In this document: positions 11,604 to 21,689 of the stretch, piece after piece | Position numbering within the stretch: position 1 is the first letter of the stretch | How the letters are laid out: every line of letters starts with the position of its first letter | Source of the DNA: Paraspadella gotoi | Taxonomy: Eukaryota > Chaetognatha | Assembly (NCBI GenBank): GCA_051294375.1 | Contig: CM119265.1 | Span: 25,255,132-25,319,131, forward strand | Length of the DNA: 64,000 nucleotides | Direction: 5' to 3' | The notes under the pieces: generated by a model | Database searches by the model: none | The model's input: only the letters and a program-made list of their open reading frames with translations | What the model was told of the DNA's origin: nothing | Translations under genes and position numbers: made by a program

Positions 11604-11778
11604 CCGTGATGTAGAAATCGTCGACCCAGAAAAACTTGGTCTCGAAGGAAACGTTGTACATTTTGGCGACAATGTCGGTCGACATGATGTAGGCTGATCC
11701 CGAACAGTAGGGTGGGTAAAAGTCTTCCGCAAATTCGGACTTTGAGATGAACCACTTTGATTTGGGTTCTCGAACCAC
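11604..11778 (-). CDS. GT31 gene, penultimate exon with YPPYCSG and WVDDFYITG motifs
   Basis: Acceptor ATCACTAG ends at 11779 and donor G|GTGAGA follows 11604. The 58 full codons read from VVREPKSKWF through SKSEFAEDFYPPYCSGSAY and IMSTDIVAKMYNVSFETK to FFWVDDFYIT plus one base. In GT31 enzymes the KW...YPPYCSG block shapes the acceptor site, and the acidic motif (ED in vertebrates, DD in WVDDFYITG here) supplies the proposed catalytic acid. One N-glycosylation sequon (NVS) is present. The exon enters in phase 0 and leaves in phase 1, matching both the donor at the 15042 gap edge and the terminal exon. The missing stretch of about 25-30 residues before VVREPKSKW must come from an exon not visible in the assembled sequence. 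Confidence 0.92.
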
Positions 11779-11999
11779 CTAGTGATAGTCGGGGGGAGTA
11801 GGGGGTGGAAACAATTGAGTAAATTAAAGGAAAGATTAAAGATTAGGGGAATAAGAAAGAAACTAGGGAAAGGGAAGAGACGAAAACACTTGAAAAATAA
11901 AGGAAAGGGAAGAGGAAATATAATAAAAGACAAGGAAAAAAAGAAAAGTATATGGGAAAACAACAAAAGAAACAAAAGCGAGGAAAGTCGTGGAAAAAA

Positions 12000-12200
12000 G
12001 AGGAAGGGTGAGGAAAGGAAAGGTGAGGAAAGGAAAGGAAAGGCGAGGAAAGGAAAGGAAAGGAAAGGCTAGGAAAGGAAAGGCGAGGAAAAGAAAGGAA
12101 GGGCGAAGAAAGGCGAGGAAAGTAAAGTAAAGGACAAATAGGATAAGAAAAGCAAAGGAAGGGCGAGGAAAGGAAAAGAAGGGCGAGGAAAGGAAAGGTA
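12000..12200. repeat. (GGAAA)n / AGGCGAGGAAAGG tandem array
   Basis: Imperfect pentanucleotide array with interspersed GGCGA units, within a GT31 intron. Confidence 0.9.
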
Positions 12201-12429
12201 AAAAAAAGTTCCCAAGAAAAAAAAGATAAATCGACAGATGCAATAAAAAACAGAAAATACGTAGAGTCTTGCAGTTGAAAAAAAAAATAGAGAGAAAAAA
12301 TAATGAAAGGCGAAATGATATGAGTAAAAGGAGAGAAAATGATTAGTAAAGATGAAGACGATTAATGAGGTCCTTGAGGAAAACCGATTTTTTTTTCTTG
12401 GGAGACGCGAATTTTGAATTTTTGAGGAA

Positions 12430-12869
12430 ACGATGAATCTTTTTCTTCGGATCTCGAGGTTTTTTTTTTTTTCTACGTCATCAATTCCAGATCTTTTTTC
12501 TCTATCATTTCTCTTTCCTCAGTTTTCTTTTATTCTTTTCTCTATTCTCCCATTCCACCCTTTTTCTTTTCTCTTTTTTCTCTCTTTTACCTTCCTTTTT
12601 CTTGCCTTTTTTTCTCATTTTCATATCTTGTTCTTTTCTACTATTTTTCCCCTTTTTCTTTTCTATTTTCCCCTTTTTTCTCTTCTCTTTTTCCTCCATT
12701 TTTCTTTTCTCTTTTCCCCCTTTCCCTTCTCTTTTTCCTCCCTTGATTTTCTTTTCTTCCTCCCTTTATTTTCTTTGTTCGTTCTACCGGAAGTCTCTTC
12801 GTTCGCGTTTTCATTTCATCTTTCTTCTTCTCCGCTCAGAAGCTTTTTCCTTGATTTAAACACACACAC

Positions 12870-12907
<38 letters not shown>

Positions 12908-13258
12908 ATTCAATTCGATTCTCCCACTTCCTTTCCTCTCTCCCTCTCTAACCGGCACAAACTCAGACCGCTTCGACTATTTCTCTTTACTTGAAGATTT
13001 TCTTGAGCTCTTTTCACACTCGATGCTTCGGGAAATTCCTTCGCCTCACAAAACATGAGATTCTCTTCTTGCCAACTTGGTGTCTCTGTCTCTCACTGTC
13101 ACTCTCTGCCATTCTAGATGTCTTGCATGTCTGTCCCTCTCTCTCTCTCTCTAGCACTCAAACTTGATGTCACGTCCTCGTATTCTGTGCTCTTTTTCTT
13201 GCTCGCGAGCTCAATCTATCGCTTACTCTTGCAGTCTCTCTGCCGACTATTTGCAATC

Positions 13259-13297
<39 letters not shown>

Positions 13298-13470
13298 ATT
13301 GCGTTTTCCTCGAATGATTTAATTCCTTTATCCAGGCCTGCGACGTTACGAATAATATTTTCCGTCATGTATTCTTTACGCTTTTTCTCTTTTTTTTTCA
13401 TTTTTATTTTCTATCTTCCTTTATTTTCTTTTTTCCTTTCTCCTTCCTTCCTTCCACCTCACCTTAATAT
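12430..13470. repeat. Pyrimidine-rich intron stretch with CT microsatellites
   Basis: T/C-rich tract with (CT)n runs at 12868-12906, 13135-13152 and 13257-13300. The long reading frames here are low-complexity artefacts. Confidence 0.8.
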
Positions 13471-13790
13471 CTCACGAGCGGCCTTCGCAGTCGGTTTCAC
13501 GTGAATCGTGAACTTACTCTCACTTACTTTCTCCCCGACTGATTAGATTACCTCCGCCTTTTTTTTGGCGATCCCCCTTAATCCAACGCAGTAAACCGCC
13601 TTACTTAATCCGCTTTCCTTCCACGCCAAAACTAACGTCGCCCCGGCTAATCCTATTTTAACCTAACCATAGCCGTTTCTAAAAATAACTCCTTGCAATG
13701 GCCGCTTTATAAATCCCTTCGTTCCATAAATTATTCCTTTTTCCTATTAAATATTACTTTCCTTCTTTCTACAACATCTTCTCCTCGGTG
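13471..13790. other. No feature seen (intron)
   Basis: Mixed-composition intron sequence of the GT31 gene with no recognisable exon or repeat. Confidence 0.6.
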
Positions 13791-13794
13791 GCTG

Positions 13795-14438
13795 TGGTAT
13801 TCCTCCCACACGGGATTCCTCCCACACAGCGGGATCCTCCCCAATGGGATTTCCTCCCACAACGGGGATTTCCTCCAACACGGGATTCCTCCCGCGGGAT
13901 TCCTCCCACACGGACTTTCCTCCCCAAGGAATTCCTCCACACAGCGGGATTCTCCCCATGAATTCCTCCCCATAGAATTCCTCCCACACGGGGATTTCCT
14001 CCCACACGGATTCCTCCCCAAAGAATCCTATCCCCAGCGGGAATTCCTACCCACGCGGGATTCCTCCACACGGGATTCCTCCCACGTGGGATTCATCCCA
14101 CACGGGGATCCTCCACACGGGATTCCTCCACAGCGGGATTCCTCCCACACGGGATTCCTCCCACACGGGATTCCTCCCACGCGGATTCCTCCCACACGGG
14201 ATTCCTCCCACACGGATTACTCCACACGGGATCCTCCACGCGGGATTCCTCCTCCGGTCCACACCGGGATTACTCCCACACAGGATTCCTCCCACACGGG
14301 ATTCCTCCCACACGGGATTCTCCACACGGGATTCCTCCACCAACAACGGGATTCCTCCCACACGGGGATTCCTCCCCACAGGATTCTCCACACGGGATTC
14401 CTCCCACACGCGATTCCCTCCCACATGGGATTCCTCCC
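13795..14438. repeat. 16-base minisatellite (ATTCCTCCCACACGGG)
   Basis: About 40 tandem units of ATTCCTCCCACACGGG, with variant units (CACAGCGGG, CCCCATGG, CCGCGGG) concentrated in the first third and nearly uniform units toward the right. It leaves an open frame of 253 codons on the plus strand (13693-14454), but a 16-base unit shifts frame every repeat and both strands stay open, so coding is unlikely. It lies in a GT31 intron. Confidence 0.92.
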
Positions 14439-15047
14439 CTTAAATTGTGATTAACTTTCTTGTTGCATGTTCTTGTTTTCAAGGAAAAAAATTGATTCAT
14501 TAAAATAAAATTTTGTGTGTGGGTAGGAAAGTATGTGATAAAGCTGAATATAATTTTTTATGTAATCGTAGTTGTTAAGAGAGGTCCGATTGCGCATGCG
14601 TGAAATCTGCGTCGTAAACGTAACATGATCTTGCTTAGCGTTCGGTCAAGGATTTAAAAGGTTGCACTGATTTGAACGCGCCCAGGATTCAACGCCTGCG
14701 GACAAGAGATTAATAATTTTTCACAACTCCCCGGAGAATGCCTACTAAGTATTGTTATTGACAATGAACATGAGAAAAATGTTTTGTTATGTTTATTACT
14801 GTTACTGAAGGTTTTTAACTCTACACTACAGTCACCGTTATCCTCAAACATGGCGCGTTCTGGAGTCAGGGGAAATTCTAGTGCTGGGCTATGACAGTAA
14901 CTAAATATTAAAAACTTAATAATGTCATAATTACGGGGATTAACAATTAAACTAAACTATAATTCTAAATTCAACAATTAAAAACTCTAACTAAACACTA
15001 AATTAACCGAGAGCCAGCAGCAGCAGAGCGGCAGATCATACCTTGAG
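14439..15047. other. Intron sequence ending in a splice donor at the gap edge
   Basis: No exon seen up to 15041. On the minus strand, CTCAAG|GTATGA is formed by the last bases before the N gap (15047-15036), a plausible exon end with its donor. Confidence 0.6.
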
Positions 15048-15294
15048 NNNNNNNNNNNNNNNNNNNNNNNNNNNNNNNNNNNNNNNNNNNNNNNNNNNNN
15101 NNNNNNNNNNNNNNNNNNNNNNNNNNNNNNNNNNNNNNNNNNNNNNNNNNNNNNNNNNNNNNNNNNNNNNNNNNNNNNNNNNNNNNNNNNNNNNNNNNNN
15201 NNNNNNNNNNNNNNNNNNNNNNNNNNNNNNNNNNNNNNNNNNNNNNNNNNNNNNNNNNNNNNNNNNNNNNNNNNNNNNNNNNNNNNNNNNNNNN
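15042..15294 (-). CDS. Predicted location of the missing GT31 exon, mostly inside an N gap
   Basis: Only six exon bases (CTCAAG, 15047-15042) are visible, then a donor GTATGA. The reading would end in Leu-Lys in phase 0, which joins correctly to VVREPKSKW at 11778. In related invertebrate GT31 enzymes the residues before this point usually end in a Met/Leu-Lys-Val stretch, so the fit is good. The exon should enter in phase 0 from the donor at 16694 and encode about 25-30 residues. Position and length are inferred; the gap hides the rest, including the acceptor. Confidence 0.45.
15048..15294. other. Assembly gap (247 N)
   Basis: Run of N within the GT31 gene, between its fourth coding exon and its penultimate one. 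Confidence 0.99.
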
Positions 15295-15549
15295 AATATT
15301 GAAAAAAGAATTATACTTTGTATAGAAAACTTTTTATAAACTATCTGAATCTGCTTATAAAAATACAAAATTTAAAAAAAAAAATTTTGACATTTCCTAT
15401 CTATAAATAAATATTAAAAAATTAATTACTAATGCTTCTAGCCATTTTAGAAAATTTTGATCCATTGAAAGTTTTCTCAGAAATGTATGAAGTTTCATTT
15501 GGAAAGGTTCCCAAATAAAACTTCTGACCCACCCCATTGACAAAGTTTG

Positions 15550-15750
15550 GCTCTACCTATAGGCACGACACCCTTCAGTCAGAACCCGTAGACTCATTGA
15601 CTATCAGGTACCGGGATCGATCCCCAACGATACCTACCCTGCGGGAAGCATGAGGGGGCCTGGAAAACCCTCAAGTTTGCTTCTAAGCTCAGAACCCGTT
15701 CCATTGCTGCCGAGGAGGCACTGAAGATACCGATAAAAGTCTTATCGCAT
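15550..15750 (+). mobile_element. tRNA-derived SINE, family 1, copy 1 (partial)
   Basis: Contains a B-box-like GGGATCGATCCC, then the family body: TACCCTGCGGGAAGC, a GGCCTGGAAAACCCTCAA block and GAACCCGTTCCAT. The A-box region is decayed (GTAGACTCATTGACTATC). The same order is seen at 24772-25065 (plus), 19050-19345 (minus) and partly at 61118-61228 (minus). Confidence 0.7.
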
Positions 15751-15906
15751 CCACACGCTCTCCCGTCACGCCAAACAACTCCCAACGTCTCTCCTTAGTC
15801 CTTACCCCACCTCACCTTTCCAACCCTCCCACCCACAGCCCTTCACCCATCTACGCATTCCTTCTCGCTTTCCGCTCATCGACCGACACTTTACTCTCCG
15901 CTTAAC

Positions 15907-16183
15907 TTGTGTTTCTCTTTCTATTTGTTCTGTTGCGTCGGTTTCTCGATTCCGCTTTCTATCGGTTACGGCGCCCTCGCGCGTCTCTCTCTCTCTCTCT
16001 TTCTTTCTCTCTCTCACCTTCATTTTAATCCAGAGATTGCACAGCACGAGATTCGCTTGTCCAACACCGTATCGATCGATGTTACGCAAATGCTGTACAT
16101 CAGGGGAAAGGGGAAATAAATTAAAATCGGGAGAATAAAAAATCGAGGGAATGAAGGCAAATTTCGAAACAATAAGAAAATGG
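15907..16183. other. Intron sequence with a short CT tract
   Basis: CT-rich at 15985-16015; nothing else recognisable. Confidence 0.5.
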
Positions 16184-16390
16184 GATCTATTTTTCCACAG
16201 CACCCCGTTTCAGATCTTTTATCCTAACATTTAACTTTAATATTTAATTTAAATATATATTTTTAACCTTTAACCCTTGTCCTTAACTTTAATCCCTAAT
16301 ATAATCCTTAACCATCAACCAAATTTTAAACTTAAACTTATTCTAATTTATAATTTAAGACGAAATGGGGTCTTCTGGGAAGATAAGACC
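16184..16390. mobile_element. Short TIR element with telomere-like decayed interior (copy 2)
   Basis: Left end ATCTATTTTTCCACAGCACC then CCGTTTC; right end GAAATGGGGTCTTCTGGG then AAGATAAGAC, its near reverse complement. The interior is a degenerate TTAACCTTTAACCCTTG/TAATCCTTAACC tract. Confidence 0.6.
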
Positions 16391-16694
16391 GGGAGATGGA
16401 CGAACTAAAAGAACAAAAGAGACCCAGCGTAAAATAGACTCGAAAAACTAAAAAAGCCAAAAAATCGGCGATGCTCATGGAGCAATGGCCTGATATGACA
16501 CGTGGTATATGAAACCGTATTTGTCACTTACAGTATAAGTTATACGTTAAATAACTGCCTTTCAATATCTTCTATTGACATTTTTATCACCTTATATCAC
16601 GATTCATTTGACATAACGGTTTTCCTCACGTTTTTTTGCAACGCATATAAAATTTTCCCAGCAGCACAAATTGCCAGAAATGCCAACGACTCAC

Positions 16695-16812
16695 CCTGAG
16701 CAAAGAAAACGTGTTGACGAAAATATCGTCGTCGATTTTGAGTACGTAACGCGCACCGCGACAATAATTCGTTACCCATTTGAGCCCTGCGATCGCTTTC
16801 AGCGTCAAATTT
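16695..16812 (-). CDS. GT31 gene, fourth coding exon with the DDD metal-binding motif
   Basis: Acceptor CTCCCGCAG ends at 16813 and donor GTGAGT starts at 16694. After one base completing an Arg codon the exon encodes 39 residues: NLTLKAIAGLKW, then VTNYCRGARYVLKIDDDIF, then VNTFSLLR. It joins the previous exon to give DSYRNLTLK, a signature of the family. KIDDDIFVN (Asp at residues 168-170 of the reconstructed protein) is the DxD motif that binds the Mn-UDP-sugar donor. The NLT at its start is a potential glycosylation site. Leaves in phase 0. Confident as a GT31 catalytic exon. Confidence 0.95.
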
Positions 16813-17103
16813 CTGCGGGAGGAGAGGGGGGGGGGTAGAGAAAGTAATTTATTACTCGACGCTGAGAACGTTTAATTCGTTAGGTATGAAGTTTTTAATT
16901 AGCTTAAACAATTTCATAAAATAAAATATAATTACACTGGTTTCGAGAAAAGAAGGAACACTAATTTTAATATATAAACAAACGTTAAAACATTCAGAAT
17001 CAAATTTTCCGCTCGGATCGTCGTCTTTTTCGAATTCATTTTTTATCCAGGATTTCGTTGTCAAGGAAACCGAAGATTTGTTTTCATCAAGGTCGGAGAA
17101 TTC

Positions 17104-17190
17104 CTCGTCTTCGTCGTCGACGTCATTTACGCAGTCGTCGTCGTTGTCATCGTCATCGCCGTCGTCTTCATCATCGTCTTGGTAATCGCG
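17104..17190. repeat. GAC/GTC-type trinucleotide tract
   Basis: Imperfect CGTCGTCAT-type repeat. On the minus strand it encodes an acidic Asp/Glu run followed by ordinary-looking sequence (KSSVSLTTKSWIKNEF), so a small exon cannot be fully excluded, but no splice sites frame it. Confidence 0.7.
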
Positions 17191-17385
17191 GAGCAACTCT
17201 ATAAGACACTTTTCGGTCGGTCTGTCAGTCCGTTGGTATGTCTGTCCGTTGGTCATAGATACACAAACAAAGAAAGTTTTTTAATCATGTCATGTCATGT
17301 CATAGCATAGCCTATGATCATAGAAAAAAATATACGTGAAAATAAATAACTTCGGCGCAACACATTGGAATTACCTTTCTCGTTT
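17183..17385. repeat. Dispersed repeat with CATGTCATGTCA core (third copy)
   Basis: Shares GCGGAGCAACT, TTTTCGGTCGGTC, GTCCGT pentamers, AATCATGTCATGTCATG and GGCGCAACACATTGGAATTA in order with 4075-4445 and its mirror near 8870-9200. It is shorter, lacking the middle of the longer copies. Confidence 0.55.
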
Positions 17386-17389
17386 TCGG

Positions 17390-18600
17390 ACGTTTTTATC
17401 TTTGTGTTTGTCATCGCGATCGTTAATATCATTATCATTTTCGTCATCGTCGTCCTTTTCTCAATTGCCGGCGTTTTTGTCATCGTCTCTGTCATCGTCA
17501 ACCTCATCCTCATTTTTCTCTAAAGCGCAAGAGGGCGTGGTCGTCAAAACAAAAACCTTTTTCTTCCTCGAAAAACAAATCGGAGGAAAATGAAAAGGTA
17601 AATCTCGCGCGGCCATTTTTTCTCCCGCAGCATCCCGAGTAACAGCGGCGGCCGTAACAGCAGCGGCAGGAGCAAAACGTTAACATTAGAGGAACCCAAC
17701 GTTTGATTCTATTTATGAGGCACAGGAATACTTAAATTTCGCCATCTTTTACAATTCACAGTCTTTAGTTGACTCTTTAATCTCACTTTCAGCTTAATAT
17801 GTTCTTTCAAGTTCACATTTTTTTGTCAATAGACTTGCTTGCTACTGCTTTCGAATTTGTACCGAAATTGTTAAATACCAAGATTGCACATTTAGTTTGC
17901 AGCGAGGAGAAAGAGACGCTACTTTGGCATCGAGCGACGTCGCCCGTTTATCTTTTCTTACTCTATTTATATCAGGTCTCGCCCCCCGCTTATTTGTCAT
18001 TGTAAGGAAACGAATCTGAAAGAAAGAAAAACGATTATTTCTCGTCGCAAAAGATACGAACAAGAAGAACATAGTTTCGTATCGTTTTGGTTTTATTAAA
18101 AAACATACAAGAAAACAATTTACAATTAAATACTGGTAAAATATCTATGTTAAGACGTATGATATTTGATATAAGTTATCTAATATCTATATTTAATAAG
18201 TTTTTGTTAGAGTTTTCTTTCCGCCTTACATTTACAAGCGAAATGGCGTAATACGATTCCTTTTAATATTTCCTTTTTTATCAAAAACATTTTCTTTTCG
18301 ATTAAAATTCGTTTCCTCCTTACAAATAAAATATCGAATTCCCACAACCGAAAATAAGAAAAATTTAAAAAAAAGAGGGGGAAAAAAAATAAAAGAAAGG
18401 ATTGTAATTTCCGCTTAAGTTTTCCTCGTTGGTATAAAAAAAAACATAAGATGGGAGTAAAAGAGGGAAAATATTGAATATTCGCTCGAGATCTAATGGG
18501 ATTTCTGTCAGAAAGAAAGGAGGTGGCGGAGAGAGGGGGAGGTAGAAGAGGGAAAAAATAGGGGGTAAAGGATTAAGGCGAGGAAAGTGGAGCCCATCGG
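17390..18600. other. Intron sequence without a recognisable feature
   Basis: AT-rich, with a CGTCATCGTC-type stretch at 17400-17510 and a GCGGCGGC stretch at 17630-17670. No exon, RNA gene or element was identified. Confidence 0.5.
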
Positions 18601-18607
18601 GAAAAGA

Positions 18608-18945
18608 AAAGGAAGGGTACAAAAAGGTTTAAGAGGGGAGGGGGAAGAGGAAAAAGGAGAGGGGTACAAAAAGGTTTAAGAGGGGAAGGGAAGAGGAAAA
18701 GAAGAGGGGTACAAAAAGGTTTAAGAGGGGAAGGGAAGAGAAAAAGGAAGGGGTACAAAAAGGTTTAAGAGGGGAAGGGAAGAGGAAAAGGAGAGCGGTA
18801 CAAAAAGGTTTAAGAGGGGAAGGGAAAGGAAAAGGAGAGGGGTACAAAAAGGTTTAAGAGGGGAAGGGAAGAGGAAAAGAAGAGGGGTACAAAAGGTTTA
18901 AGAGGGAAGGGAAGAGAAAAAGGAGAGGGGTACAAAAAAGGTTTA
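18608..18945. repeat. Minisatellite of about 46 bases (GGGTACAAAAAGGTTTAAGAG)
   Basis: Seven to eight tandem units of GGTACAAAAAGGTTTAAGAG followed by a G/A-rich spacer (GGGAAGGGAAGAGGAAAAG). Confidence 0.92.
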
Positions 18946-19049
18946 TAGGAGGAGAAGAGATTGGTTTAGAGTCAAAGTTTAGGCTGGTCCAAGGAATGGC
19001 GGGAACAAAGCGAAAAAAATTGGGGGGGGGGTAAGAGTATGTGGATATA

Positions 19050-19345
19050 TCACGTCAGGCTGACCAGGTGGATAAGGCGCTAAGTGGTTGAAGACTACTA
19101 TCCGTAACTTCTATGCCCTCCAGCAGCCATGGAACGGTCCTGGGCTGGAACCAGGATTGAGGGTTTTCCAGGCCCTCGAGAGGCGGTTTACGGCCGTCCT
19201 CACGCTTCCCCGAGGGTTGGTACCGAGTTGGGATTGACCCGATACCCAGTTGAGCTGATGGCTTTATCAATGAGCCACAGGGTCACGACCGAAGGTGTCA
19301 TGCTTATAGGCGGGTTGAACTTAGGCAATGCCCGACCACAAGTAT
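19050..19345 (-). mobile_element. tRNA-derived SINE, family 1, copy 2 (near full length)
   Basis: Read on the minus strand: GTCGGGCATTGCCTAAGTTC, A-box-like TGGCTCATTGATAAAGCC, B-box-like GGGTCAATCCC, then the body CGTGAGGACGGCCGTAAACC, GGCCTGGAAAACCCTCAAT, CAGGACCGTTCCATGGCTG and CTTAGCGCCTTATCCACCTGG. The A-to-B spacing is a few bases shorter than in a tRNA. No target-site duplication was identified by eye. Confidence 0.75.
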
Positions 19346-19886
19346 AACTGTAGGGAGTAAATAGAGAAACTGGTGAGCAGAGGGCCAGATGGACGGAGAG
19401 AAGGTGTAGAAACTAGAAAGTATAAAATATAAGACAAAGGGTGACGAGAAAGGAGGCGAGAAAAATTGGGAGTAGAGAAGAGAAAATGGTTGGAAGGTGG
19501 AGGGGGCGAGGGGGCGAAAGGCGAGGGAGCGGGGGCGAGGGTGGGGGACAGCACTCGTAAATATGATAAAGAAAAACGAAAAGATCCGGAGATTGCGGTT
19601 GCATTAGCCATTAGTTTGAGTGGACCGGGGGCGAAGGGGGGGAAGGAGGAAGTAGGAGACCGAGAGACAGATAGAATTGAGAGGAAAGATAGAGATAGAG
19701 ATAAACAAATATCGATTGTATATATTTTTAAACAATTTTACGAAAGGAAATCAAGATCGACGAATTACAAGTGTTTATGTCCAACATAAAATAAAGTTAA
19801 GTTATAGATGAACATTGAAAGTTTATTTTATTTGAAGATTAACTCTTGAATTCGAAGTCCCAAGACTTAACAGGTGCCAAAAAAAA

Positions 19887-19945
19887 ATGGTTTGAAGGAG
19901 CGCGTCTGACTCAGAGGCAGATGCAATCAAGTTCGATGCCTGCAA
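19887..19945 (+). repeat. tRNA-like segment (possible SINE head or tRNA pseudogene)
   Basis: TGGTTTGAAGGAGCGCGTC (A-box-like) is followed about 42 bases on by AGTTCGATGCC (B-box-like); the segment between resembles a tRNA-Met anticodon region. There is no paired acceptor stem, so it is not a functional tRNA. The same stretch has a minus-strand reading frame rich in Cys (20151-19927), which I do not call. Confidence 0.3.
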
Positions 19946-20931
19946 CTGCAAACGTCGGCGTCATCGGTGCCACTTTCGGTCAAATTGAAGTGGACGCCGC
20001 AAGGAATACAAATTTCAGGCGGCGGGTGGTCGGTCTTTCGGTCGGCGTTAGTCTGACACTCGAAAAGATTTGGGTTTTCGTTGACCATTTGAAAATTCGT
20101 TTTATTATAAAAAGACTGTACATACAACTTTATAAGGTTGACAGACGACAATTTTTTTTTCCGAGATCTAGATTAAATGTGAATGCTGCCAATTGTAACA
20201 AAGCAAAATGAGGCGTCTTGCCAAACATTTTATCTTTTCTTCTTTTTCTTTGGTGTTATCTTACCACATCTCTTTTCCCACCTCTCTTTTTCCACCTCTC
20301 TTTTGTCCTCTTCTCCAAAGAAAAATCTCCCCAAAAATTCAATCGTAAAACGAAAAAAAAAAAAGAAAATAAAACCGAGAAAGTTTTTATGGAAGAAAAG
20401 CGACGACGTCTGACGGTGACATCTGCAGCCGAAATTTATCGAGAAGTCTATCGAAACATCTGTGAAATCATCCGTGGAAACATCTAAGGCCGATTATGTC
20501 TCATCTTTTTTCCTATTTTGACAACGAAATCTTGGAGAGGAATTTCTCTCTAATCTTCTTTTAGTTCTAGATTTACTAGAGATAAAACATGAAGCCGACG
20601 TCTTTGCCTCATTTGCAATTACAATTATTACCAAATTAATATTTAATTATTAATTAACACAACCCAATTGAGAATACCAAAACCTGAAACCTTTAGAGTC
20701 CATATGCCCAAAGTTTTTCCTCAATGCCAAAAATTAAAAGAATACCCCCCCTCCGGCAAAATTCCCAAAATTGCTCCAAATTGCCCCAAATTCTCCTGAA
20801 ACTTTTCTGCAAAATGTCCAGAATGCCCCAATTGTTCGCCAAAATATTTTGCAAAATTCTCCATATGCCACACATAGCGCCGTCTCCAATAGCCAATGAC
20901 TTCGAACGCCCCCACAACCACCGCCAACAAC

Positions 20932-21088
20932 CTGTAAGAATCGTGAAATGTTTCCTGGACGATGTCTCCGAAACCGGCTCGATCTTCCTTCAGCCTCTTC
21001 TGGACGGCGACATCGGGGGTGGCGCCCATCATGAAGACGATCCTTGTGTCGCGGAAGATGGTGACGTTGCCCCACGTGTTGCGGATGG
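20932..21088 (-). CDS. GT31 gene, third coding exon (AIRNTWG ... FGDIVQETFHDSY)
   Basis: Acceptor CCACCCCTCCAG ends at 21089; the donor is AG|GTTGTT after 20932, a weak 5' site. With one base from exon 2 it encodes 51 full codons: IRNTWGNVTIFRDTRIVF, MMGATPDVAVQKRLKEDRAG, FGDIVQETFHDSY. R.AIR.TWG, the FMMG strand and GDI....F.DSY are the hallmark N-terminal catalytic-domain motifs of GT31. NVT is a potential glycosylation site. Phases: enters 1, leaves 2, matching both neighbours. Confidence 0.94.
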
Positions 21089-21204
21089 CTGGAGGGGTGG
21101 GGAGGGATGGGGTTTAATAATTACCTCAATAAAATATTACTATCATATCTGTGAATGGTTAAATCATTTTCATTGAAGATAGATTTTCTATAAAGCTTTT
21201 TGAG

Positions 21205-21685
21205 TAACTCGAGTGTAACTCCTCTTTTCCACCTTCTTTCTTTTTCCATCACCCATCTTTTCCATTACCCCCTATTTTCCAACTCATTCTTTATCCACCA
21301 CGCCCTCTTTTCCACCTCCCCTTTTTCCACAACCCCCACTTTTCAACAACCCCCTCTTTTCCATCATCTTTTCTTTTCCATCACCACTTTTTCCATCACC
21401 AATCTTTTCCATTACCCCCTATTTTCCACCACGCCCTCTTTCCACCTCCCCTTTTTCCAAAACCCCCATTTTTCCACAACTACCTCTTTTCCATCATCTT
21501 TTCTTTTCCATCACCACTTTTTCCATCACCCATCTTTTCCATTACCCCCTATTTTCAAACTCATTCTTTTTCCACCACACCCTATTTTCCACCACGCCCT
21601 CTTTTTCATCATCTTTCTTTTCCATCACCACTTTTTCAATCACCCATCTTTTTTCACCACCCCTCTTTTCCATCACCGAGTGTGA
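21205..21685. repeat. Pyrimidine-rich tandem array (TTTTCCATCACC words)
   Basis: Stacked CTCTTTTCCATCATC / TTTTCCACCACGCCC words, with a higher-order block (about 170 bases) repeated with small changes. Confidence 0.85.
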
Positions 21686-21689
21686 TCCT

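Noticed and set aside
13795-14438. CRISPR-like array
   Set aside because: Units are contiguous with no spacers, in a eukaryotic intron.
13693-14454. 253-residue open frame with Pro/His/Gly repeats
   Set aside because: It is produced by a 16-base minisatellite that shifts frame each unit; several frames on both strands are open across the same array.
16852-17256. Acidic Asp-run frame that could be an extra exon
   Set aside because: Derived from a CGTCATCGT tract; no framing splice sites and no fit to GT31 structure.
19050-19345. Functional tRNA gene in the SINE
   Set aside because: A- and B-box-like sequences are present but no acceptor or anticodon stems pair.
19927-20151. Cys-rich minus-strand frame inside a GT31 intron
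   Set aside because: No splice sites in phase with the GT31 gene, and the stretch overlaps a tRNA-like segment; insufficient support.
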